From Neoalteromonas flava (GTDB lineage: Bacteria; Pseudomonadota; Gammaproteobacteria; Enterobacterales; Alteromonadaceae), in NCBI RefSeq assembly GCF_002807685.1, contig NZ_PEAX01000001.1:682001-746000 (forward strand): 64,000 nucleotides of DNA, read 5' to 3'. Within the stretch, counting starts at the first letter, position 1. Every line of letters begins with the position of its first letter. Made by a program: the position numbers and the translations under genes. The notes beneath the pieces are model-generated. The model had not been told where the DNA came from, did not search any database, and saw only the letters and a program-made list of their open reading frames with translations. Shown one piece after another: positions 9,232 to 16,350 of this stretch.

Positions 9232-9273
9232 CTTTGTCTTTCACTGTGTTGGGGATAAGCTCCCGTTTTCTCT

Positions 9274-10050
9274 CTAGCCTGACTGTGCACTAAACCAATT
9301 ATCGTAATAAGACTCTAGAAAACTGGTCAGTTGTCTATACTGTAGTGTTCTTGGAGTGGTGCTATCAACACATTGGGTGAGCTGGATTAAATCGCCTGAA
9401 ATCAACGTGAAGGTCGGACCACCGTCGGGAATATTATACCACTTGTCATCTTTTTTTAAGGCACTCGGGTAACATTTAATTAATATCGGTAAAATGTCCA
9501 CCTTAGCATTGACTGCAATGTTTGCAGCGCCCCGTTTAAAACATACCGGATCCGCGTTATCACGGCGTGTCCCTTCTGGAAAAATCAACACGTGTTCACC
9601 ACGCTCTAGCTTTTCTACTGCCAACGTTAACGCGTGCTCAGTATTATTGGGTATAAAGCCTGCGAGTCGAACCACCGCTCCGGTAAAAAAATTATCCCAC
9701 AACGAACCTTTCACAATACAAGTAATATCCTTGTAAGCAGCAAATAACAACACCACATCAATCAATGATGGATGATTGGCAATTATTACCCGGCCCGGCA
9801 TCACTGGCTGGATAGGGTCCAAATTAAAGGTATAACGAATTAAGCGTAAAAGCTTAAGCCAACGAATAAAGGTTAAACAGCCCCAATGGATAACACGCCG
9901 GATCCACCGCTGTTTATGCTGACTGGCGATGCCCGGCGCCCAATCTAAAACACGGAACACTAAACCGACAACAATAATTCCCAGCCCAAACAATGAATAA
10001 CTGATTGCTGCGCAGAAAAGTTGCCACGCTTTTTTAAAAAATCTCTTCAT
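9274..10050 (-). CDS. 1-acylglycerol-3-phosphate acyltransferase-type enzyme (ApeD-like)
   Basis: A 258-residue PlsC-type acyltransferase: HX4D motif in IIANHPSLIDVV and the phosphate-binding FPEGTRR. An N-terminal hydrophobic stretch (about residues 8-35) anchors it in the inner membrane. APE clusters regularly hold a lysophospholipid acyltransferase of this kind, presumed to help attach the polyene to its lipid anchor. It lies 42 bases upstream of the ACP and 25 bases downstream of the chorismatase, in the same operon. Confidence 0.75.
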   Translation of the reverse strand: MKRFFKKAWQLFCAAISYSLFGLGIIVVGLVFRVLDWAPGIASQHKQRWIRRVIHWGCLTFIRWLKLLRLIRYTFNLDPIQPVMPGRVIIANHPSLIDVVLLFAAYKDITCIVKGSLWDNFFTGAVVRLAGFIPNNTEHALTLAVEKLERGEHVLIFPEGTRRDNADPVCFKRGAANIAVNAKVDILPILIKCYPSALKKDDKWYNIPDGGPTFTLISGDLIQLTQCVDSTTPRTLQYRQLTSFLESYYDNWFSAQSG

Positions 10051-10075
10051 GACAGTCAGCCGTTAGACTCGCGAG

Positions 10076-11014
10076 CTAGCGGCAGAAACACTCAATTTCA
10101 ACTAACAAATCATGGCGACAAATATCGGCTAACGTGAATACCATATCGACATTCGGATAGCGCGCTTGCAACCACTGCTCGGTTTGCTCTTTATGCTCCG
10201 GATAGCGCAAGTAAACCTTCAATGTGCGCAGCTGGCGTTCATAGGGGTTAGCGGTTTGCAGCAGATGCTCTATATTACTGGCAGTTACTTCAAGTTGTCG
10301 CTCAAGATCACCCTCTGCAACTGTCTTGTGACCAATGATGCTGGCGGTTCCAGAAATAAACAAAAAGGGTGTTTCACGCAGTTTTAAGGCGGTTGCACGG
10401 GTAAATGATGGACTACTTATCCCGTACTGACGTGGGTAGTCATACGCATTTACCTGCTTGTCGTTTTTTAGGTGGATTGGTTCCGCTTTACTGGCGAATA
10501 CATAAATAACCGCGCCGTCGGTATGATGCCCAAGGGCTGAAGCTGATGGAAAGCTATTCGGAGCAATCGCTAGGGATTCGAAGGCGCGCAAACGCCCGGT
10601 ACAAAAACGCTTGTAAATCTCCGCATCCCCATCGCCCTTGTTGATGTTGGGTAAGTAGTTCCAAAATCGAAAAGGTAACGGGAACCCATGCGCATACATA
10701 ACCTCAAAGATGGCTAAATACGCCGCACAAACGTTGGCCTCAATATCCTCACAGTCCGCTTTACTCAACCACCGCGAAACGCAAATAATGTCAGATGTCT
10801 TAGACCAAAAAGTGCCATCTGTATGGCCTCTTTCTACAGTATCCTCAGTCGTCCAGACCTCATTCAATTGCTGTCCGGTCAAATCGGCGATGCCGGAGTG
10901 GATAACACCTGTTTCGGAGGGTATGCATTGATCCGACAACGGCATTACGGCAAGAACATCTTCCCTCGCCAACAATTCAGTTGTGGGGGTATTTGAAAAA
11001 ATTTGGGTTAACAT
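10076..11014 (-). CDS. Chorismatase (FkbO/Hyg5/XanB2-like), aryl starter synthesis
   Basis: A 312-residue protein with features of the chorismatase family (chorismate to a hydroxybenzoate or dihydroxy acid plus pyruvate). I recognise RFWNYLPNIN...GDGDAEIYKRFCTGR, the SASALGHHTDGAVIYVF segment, YPRQYGISSPSF and the C-terminal FISGTASIIGHKTV...GDLERQ trimer-like half. In Xanthomonas the relative XanB2 provides 3- and 4-hydroxybenzoate for xanthomonadin; here it is first in the minus-strand APE operon, so supply of the 4-hydroxybenzoate-type starter for the ligase at 11438 is a good inference. Product specificity (3-HBA, 4-HBA or both) is not readable here. Confidence 0.8.
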   Translation of the reverse strand: MLTQIFSNTPTTELLAREDVLAVMPLSDQCIPSETGVIHSGIADLTGQQLNEVWTTEDTVERGHTDGTFWSKTSDIICVSRWLSKADCEDIEANVCAAYLAIFEVMYAHGFPLPFRFWNYLPNINKGDGDAEIYKRFCTGRLRAFESLAIAPNSFPSASALGHHTDGAVIYVFASKAEPIHLKNDKQVNAYDYPRQYGISSPSFTRATALKLRETPFLFISGTASIIGHKTVAEGDLERQLEVTASNIEHLLQTANPYERQLRTLKVYLRYPEHKEQTEQWLQARYPNVDMVFTLADICRHDLLVEIECFCR

Positions 11015-11091
11015 GTTTTACTGTAGGAGTTTACTTCTAATCCGTTAAGAGCTGTTGTGCTTGAGAACACAACCTGACCGGCACAAAAAAA

Positions 11092-11121
11092 TTGAGCTTC
11101 AACGCCGTATCATACTATACT
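11092..11121 (+). promoter_or_regulatory. Putative sigma70 promoter for the ACP-ligase unit
   Basis: TTGAGC (11092-11097) and TATACT (11116-11121) separated by 18 bases, in the 148-base region between the divergent chorismatase and ACP genes. It reads towards the ACP at 11163. The divergent operon must also start here. Confidence 0.5.
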
Positions 11122-11162
11122 AGCGCGCTTAAAATCAAAGACGCAGTAGGATTTAATCGATA

Positions 11163-11426
11163 ATGACACAACAAACCGAAGCCGAACTTAAAATGGCTAA
11201 TGTTTTAGTTGATGCCCTTAATTTAGAGGACATCGAGCCAGAAGAAATCAATCCAGAAGAACCACTTTTTGACGGTGGTCTAGAGCTTGATTCGATTGAT
11301 GCTTTGGAAATTGCGGTCGCCATTTCACAAGAGTACGGCGTTAAATTAAAAGCCGAAGATGAATCTACACGGGAAGCATTTGCTACGCTTCGCAGCCTGA
11401 CCCAATATGTGGAAAATCATCAGTAA
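11163..11426 (+). CDS. Acyl carrier protein (APE)
   Basis: An 87-residue acidic ACP with the attachment motif GGLELDSIDALEI; the phosphopantetheine serine is Ser44. It is followed after 11 bases by the aryl-acid ligase, the arrangement expected if this ACP is the one loaded with the aromatic starter. It differs clearly from the ACP at 8977. Confidence 0.85.
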   Translation: MTQQTEAELKMANVLVDALNLEDIEPEEINPEEPLFDGGLELDSIDALEIAVAISQEYGVKLKAEDESTREAFATLRSLTQYVENHQ

Positions 11427-11437
11427 ATTTTGCCGGA

Positions 11438-12811
11438 ATGGACGCTGCATATCCGCTTGTTAATCGTGAACTGAACTCTGCTTTTGCTTTTCTCGCTAGA
11501 CCGATCCCCAATTTTGGTCTAGCTGCAGGGTATGTTGACGTAAAAACCTTTCTGCACCATGTCGCACTAGTCGCAGGCCAATTGCCCGACAGCCCGCATG
11601 TCATCAATATGTGCGCAAACCGCTACCTTTTTGTGGTGACGTTTTGCGCCACCATTGTTGAGGGCAAAACCAATTTATTGCCTGCCAATAAGAACAAAGT
11701 GACTCAATGCGAACTGGCTGATAATTACGGCGGTTGTTGTGTTGTCCATGATGGTGCAGAAGTAGACTCATCATTACATAGTGTGAATGTAGCTACCCTA
11801 CAGTTCAATCTTACCGCAGCAGCCATGAATGATGCTGCATCATCAATACCGACAATCGTAGATAGCCACCTAGCATGCATTAGCTTTACCTCAGGGTCTA
11901 CAGGGCGTTCAAAACCGAACTTAAAATATTGGCGCACCCTACGCGAAAGTAGCGCGATCAACTTTCGACACATGCTTGGCGAGATTGATAGGACCCTTTT
12001 TCAGCTGGCTACCATGCCAGCCCAGCATATGTGGGGCCTAGAAACGTCTGTATTACTTCCGATGTTTTTCGACGTCTGTCTGTGCGATGCACAACCGCTG
12101 TTTCCCCAAGACATCGTTGATATATTGCATCAGTTACCCGAGCCGAAAATGTTGGTGTCGACCCCGGTACATTTGCGCGCACTGCTTAGTGCCAAACCTG
12201 AGGCAATAAAGCTACGTACAGTATTGTGCGCTACCTCGCCGCTGACCAATGAGTTAGCAAACCAAGTTGAGTCCACCTTTACTTGTGAGCTGCGCGAGGT
12301 TTATGGCTGCAGTGAAGTGGGTTCGATGGCAGTTCGTCGCACGGCAAAAGAATCATGTTGGCGACGTTTTGATGGCATTGATTTCACGGCTAAAGGTGAA
12401 GTCACTTGGGCCAGCGCCGACCATTTGCCAGAAACTATTGAGCTACAAGACCAAATCAATGCAGTCGATGAGGATCACTTTGAACTCTGTGGCCGAACGT
12501 CAGACTTAATTAAAATTGCAGGCAAGCGCGGCTCTCTGTTTGCGATTAATCAGACCTTACTGAAGTTTGACGGATTGCAAGATGGTATTGTCATTAAATC
12601 AGACCGTGCCAGCGAAACTGCCCGCCCTTGCGCCATAGTTGCGCTGCAAGCAACCTCATCGAAGGCGGCGTTACTGGCATATTTACGCGACCATCTGGAT
12701 AGCGCTTTCGTACCTCGCCCAATTTACGTTGTGGATGAGCTACCTCGAGAGAGTAACGGTAAATTGGTTAAAGCCAAGTTGGCCGAGCTGTTGGAGCAAT
12801 TAAGAGGTTAA
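11438..12811 (+). CDS. apeH: AMP-dependent aryl-acid:ACP ligase (ApeH-like)
   Basis: A 457-residue ANL-superfamily adenylating enzyme, shorter than typical acyl-CoA ligases, as usual for APE ligases. Phosphate-binding loop FTSGSTGRSKPN near residue 150, REVYGCSEVG (A5-type motif) near residue 287, a C-terminal hinge near LCGRTSDLIKIAGKRG, and the conserved late lysine in ESNGKLVKAKL. It activates 4-hydroxybenzoate (or a similar acid) as the adenylate and loads it on an ACP to start the polyene. Start ATG 11438 has a weak GGA upstream. Confidence 0.8.
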   Translation: MDAAYPLVNRELNSAFAFLARPIPNFGLAAGYVDVKTFLHHVALVAGQLPDSPHVINMCANRYLFVVTFCATIVEGKTNLLPANKNKVTQCELADNYGGCCVVHDGAEVDSSLHSVNVATLQFNLTAAAMNDAASSIPTIVDSHLACISFTSGSTGRSKPNLKYWRTLRESSAINFRHMLGEIDRTLFQLATMPAQHMWGLETSVLLPMFFDVCLCDAQPLFPQDIVDILHQLPEPKMLVSTPVHLRALLSAKPEAIKLRTVLCATSPLTNELANQVESTFTCELREVYGCSEVGSMAVRRTAKESCWRRFDGIDFTAKGEVTWASADHLPETIELQDQINAVDEDHFELCGRTSDLIKIAGKRGSLFAINQTLLKFDGLQDGIVIKSDRASETARPCAIVALQATSSKAALLAYLRDHLDSAFVPRPIYVVDELPRESNGKLVKAKLAELLEQLRG

Positions 12812-12914
12812 GCGAATTAGCCACCATTCAGTCGAGATCGACTAAGCGTGATTAAAGCGCTACACTAAATGCTAAACCGGCGAGTCTATTAAGTCAGGAA
12901 TCCACAAGTAAACT

Positions 12915-13541
12915 ATGCAACAAGCACGCGTTGGACGCCCTAAAAGTCAAGAAAAACGAGAAGCCATTTTACGAGCCGCGACCGAATTGTTTTTGCAGCA
13001 TGGTTTCCAACAAACCTCAATGCAACAGGTTGCAGCGCGCTCAGACGTGTCTAAGCAAACAGTTTACTCGCATTTTAGTAATAAAGACGCACTGTTTTCA
13101 GCCGTGATCAACTTCAAGTGCGAAGAATACCTGATCAAAATCGAACACTTAGCCGACCATGATGGTTCATTAAAAAGCGCCTTAACTGTGGTTGCCACTC
13201 GCTTCTTAGCGCTGTTTCAAGACCAAGCAGTAGTGGATATGTTTTCGATTATTATCGCCGAAGCCAGAAATACCCCGCGTGCAGCTGAGCTCTTTTATCA
13301 GGCCGGCCCTCAGGCCAGTGTCACAGCTTTGGCTGAAGTTATCTTTAGCGCCAAAGAAACTCAACTAACGAAGAAGCAGGCGCAGTTATTAGCGATAGAT
13401 TTTTACACACTGCTGAAAGGGCACTGGCATATGCGCAGTTTGATGAACTTACCTTACGTGCTGAGTGACGCCGAGCGCGAGGCTCATGTGCAAAATGTCG
13501 TTAACAAAACGCTCAGTCTGCTACAACACTACTACGTCTAA
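12915..13541 (+). CDS. TetR/AcrR family regulator
   Basis: A 208-residue TetR-type repressor. The N-terminal helix-turn-helix (about residues 14-58) shows the usual TSMQQVAARSDVSKQTVYSHF; the remainder is a helical ligand-binding domain of the AefR-like (TetR_C_7) kind, ending in an LLKGHWHMRSL-type region. It lies 103 bases after the APE ligase on the same strand, so it may regulate the pigment cluster or an unrelated efflux system. Its ligand is unknown. Confidence 0.8.
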   Translation: MQQARVGRPKSQEKREAILRAATELFLQHGFQQTSMQQVAARSDVSKQTVYSHFSNKDALFSAVINFKCEEYLIKIEHLADHDGSLKSALTVVATRFLALFQDQAVVDMFSIIIAEARNTPRAAELFYQAGPQASVTALAEVIFSAKETQLTKKQAQLLAIDFYTLLKGHWHMRSLMNLPYVLSDAEREAHVQNVVNKTLSLLQHYYV

Positions 13542-13547
13542 AGAAAT

Positions 13548-13584
13548 AAAAAAGCCAGCGCATTTACATGCACCGGCCTTTTTA
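13548..13584. terminator. Bidirectional terminator between tetR and TonB receptor
   Basis: Imperfect stem GCCAGCGCAT / ATGCACCGGC (two mismatches) with a 4-base loop, A-rich on the left and T-rich on the right. It lies between the two convergent genes. Confidence 0.65.
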
Positions 13585-13603
13585 CGGGACACAATATTGT
13601 TAC

Positions 13604-16264
13604 TTAGAAATCGTACTTGTACGATAAACTAAAGCCCATTCCGCGCGTTTCAGACTGGAAGGTTACCCCTTCAAACTCCAACTCTTTAGATTCATCTAAA
13701 ATGTTCTGCAGTTTTAACGTCACGGTTGTATTAAAGTCTGGATAATACTTATAAACCATATCCAATGAATGGAATGGTTGTTCAAAGTTATCATCGAAGA
13801 AATCAATACCCGGGATAATGATCCGCTCCCCAAATACGTTGTATACCAACGAGGCTGAATGCTCGCCATTATCCGAATCATAGCCGAGTTGCATGTTTAC
13901 CACGTACTCTGAATGACCAGTTAAGCGGCGAGTCGTATTAGTGATAGCGGCCGATACGCCGGTTTGCTCTTCAATGGCAACTGGATCAAGCTTGATCTCA
14001 GAGTCACTCAAGGTAACGTTGCCGCTTAAGAATAAGTTATCCCAAATTCCATCACCGATAACTTCCAAGCCTTGCAGGAACTCGATTTCAACCCCGTATA
14101 ACTCACCGGTTTCAGCGTTTGCGATCCGGATCAGCGGGGGTCCATCCTGTGCTGGCGATTGTACTGACTCAATCGGATCGGTCATATCTTTATAGAACAA
14201 ACCGACTGACAGGTTATTGCCTGCTTCACGGTACCACTCCCAGCGAATATCGTAGTTTTTCACTGACGTAGTGCGCACACCCGGTGTACCTGCTATCGGA
14301 TTATCCGTTAACGGATCTAGGTAAGTTGCCGAAGAAACCTCACGTAAATCCGGCCTAACTACAGTTTGACTGTAACTCGCGCGTATTTGCATGTCTTGGT
14401 CGATGAAATAGGTAATTGCTAAGGCCGGGTAGAAATCGTCCTCAACAAACGCCAATTGACTGCGATCTGCGCCATCTACAATGTCGAACTGATTAGTACG
14501 CGGGTCAAACGGCACAACTGCTTGGCGGAAATCTTCAAATCTAACTCCGCCACTAAGACGCCAAGTGTTGTCATAGAATAGATCAGCTTCAATGTAGTAA
14601 GCATCAATCTTCTGTCCCGCTTGATAATCGTCTCCTGCAATCGTGGTATCACGAATTATTGGCTGATTCGAGAAATCTGCCGAAGCCAATACTTCGTCGC
14701 TCAATATATCTGAAAATACGAAACCATTGAGTAAGCTGGAATCCACAAAAGCCCGCGTATTGACATCAAAACGGCGATTCTCTGCCGAACGTGTTTTGGT
14801 GATAAAATCAGCACCCGCTTTGAATTCCATTTCCCACTTACCTTCATAGTAAGGCAAGTTGAAGTTATAGCCGTAGTTTTCAACCCGATCGTGCAAGGTT
14901 TGGAAAGAGTAGCGCGCTGCCGTTGGGGCATTGCTTAAGCTGCTCTCCAGTTCGCGATCAAAGAATCCATCTTGATTCTCATCTTCCAAAATAAAACGTG
15001 ATTGGAAGTTACCCGGTGCGTCACGATTTGAACGTCCAAGTGAGTATTTCCAGTCAAAGCCTAAGAAGCCGAGTTCAGGGAATGTATGCACACCACGCAA
15101 CTGATTAGTGTACATCTGGCGCTCTTCATAGATAACTTCAACGTCACGTACTCGTTGATCGTCAACCAATTGAATATTGTTGGTGTTACCAATCTTCTCA
15201 CGCAACTCATCACGAGTGTCATTAAGCGCTACCAAGCTGTAATCAATGCGGTGATTACGCTTATAGTCAATCCCTAAGTTCAATAAGCTCGACCATTTAA
15301 CCGATTTCTCGGTCGCATCCACTTCGTCAAAAAAGCGCAAGAAACGAATATTCTCGCCATCACGGCTTTGCTGTTCACCTAAGAACTGCTCAGACACTTG
15401 TACCGAATTGTCGTAGCCAGCAGTGAACAAGAAACCGTAACGCAAGTCATCATTGTAATCAAAACTGTTACCCACCGCTAAATTAAAGCTGGTATCAGGA
15501 TTGACACTTTCTAGCTTGGGGTCATAGTTGCGCTGCACATCATTAAACAAACCCAAAGCAACGGCAGGATCTAAATTATCAAGAAAGTTTCTACTGTCCC
15601 AACGTTCTTGGATAGCGCGTGGCGCAGCGCGGAAACCGTCATCTTGTCCTTCCCAGTCGTTACTTCCACCCGAGTATTGATAGGCATCGTCGAAGTTTTC
15701 GGTGTTGCCACCGATACTGCCACCCACGTTAAAAATAAATTGGCTGGGAATGGTTTTAAGGCGGATATCCACATTACCGCCACCAAACGACGCTGGCATT
15801 GACGGCGAAAACGCCTTTTGCACTGATAATGATTCAATGATATCGGAAGGGAATAAGTCCAGCGGAATAACGTTTCGTGTTGGATCCGGTGAAGGTACTG
15901 ATGCACCGTTTAACTGCGTACTCGAATAACGTTCACCCAGACCACGAACATAAATAAACTTGCCATCAACCAGCGTTAGGCCCGTCACCCGGCGAAGTGC
16001 TGATGCAGCATCACCATCACCTGTACGCGAGATTTGCTCAGCACCGAGAATGTCTGCTACGAACGCTTGATTCTTACGCTCTTCTAAAACCGCAGTTGCG
16101 GTTCCTTTAAGGCGCGTCCCAGTGGACACAACCTCTTCAATCACCTGATCTTCATCTGCAGCAGATTGTGCGTGTGCAACGGTCGTGAATGGTTGCAACA
16201 ACAACCCCGTAGCAATCGCAACCGATACGCGATTAAACGGAAAACGCTGTGCTGTCTTGCTCAT
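13604..16264 (-). CDS. TonB-dependent outer-membrane receptor
   Basis: An 886-residue receptor. Signal peptide (about 1-33, ends VAHAQSA), TonB box-like region EEVVSTGT, plug domain (ISRTGDGDAASALRRVTGL, YVRGLGERYSSTQLNG, VDIRLKT) and a long beta-barrel ending YKYDF with the aromatic C-terminus needed for Bam insertion. ATG 16264 (MSKTAQRF) is chosen because GAGG sits 9 to 12 bases upstream; the earlier ATG overlaps that site. It lies downstream of a lipoprotein and phoB-phoR-pstS, so a phosphorus-compound substrate is likely but unproven. Confidence 0.85.
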   Translation of the reverse strand: MSKTAQRFPFNRVSVAIATGLLLQPFTTVAHAQSAADEDQVIEEVVSTGTRLKGTATAVLEERKNQAFVADILGAEQISRTGDGDAASALRRVTGLTLVDGKFIYVRGLGERYSSTQLNGASVPSPDPTRNVIPLDLFPSDIIESLSVQKAFSPSMPASFGGGNVDIRLKTIPSQFIFNVGGSIGGNTENFDDAYQYSGGSNDWEGQDDGFRAAPRAIQERWDSRNFLDNLDPAVALGLFNDVQRNYDPKLESVNPDTSFNLAVGNSFDYNDDLRYGFLFTAGYDNSVQVSEQFLGEQQSRDGENIRFLRFFDEVDATEKSVKWSSLLNLGIDYKRNHRIDYSLVALNDTRDELREKIGNTNNIQLVDDQRVRDVEVIYEERQMYTNQLRGVHTFPELGFLGFDWKYSLGRSNRDAPGNFQSRFILEDENQDGFFDRELESSLSNAPTAARYSFQTLHDRVENYGYNFNLPYYEGKWEMEFKAGADFITKTRSAENRRFDVNTRAFVDSSLLNGFVFSDILSDEVLASADFSNQPIIRDTTIAGDDYQAGQKIDAYYIEADLFYDNTWRLSGGVRFEDFRQAVVPFDPRTNQFDIVDGADRSQLAFVEDDFYPALAITYFIDQDMQIRASYSQTVVRPDLREVSSATYLDPLTDNPIAGTPGVRTTSVKNYDIRWEWYREAGNNLSVGLFYKDMTDPIESVQSPAQDGPPLIRIANAETGELYGVEIEFLQGLEVIGDGIWDNLFLSGNVTLSDSEIKLDPVAIEEQTGVSAAITNTTRRLTGHSEYVVNMQLGYDSDNGEHSASLVYNVFGERIIIPGIDFFDDNFEQPFHSLDMVYKYYPDFNTTVTLKLQNILDESKELEFEGVTFQSETRGMGFSLSYKYDF

Positions 16265-16296
16265 TATTAACCTCATATTAAAGCGTTATTATAGCT

Positions 16297-16320
16297 ACAG
16301 CGCATGCAAGCATGCGCTGT
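16297..16320. repeat. Perfect 11-bp hairpin between lipoprotein and receptor genes
   Basis: Arms ACAGCGCATGC and GCATGCGCTGT separated by 2 bases. In the minus-strand transcript it follows the lipoprotein and precedes the receptor start by 33 bases. No T-run follows on that strand, so it fits an mRNA-stabilising or processing hairpin better than a terminator. Confidence 0.7.
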
Positions 16321-16350
16321 ATTTTCACTGTGGTTAGTTAATAACAAACC

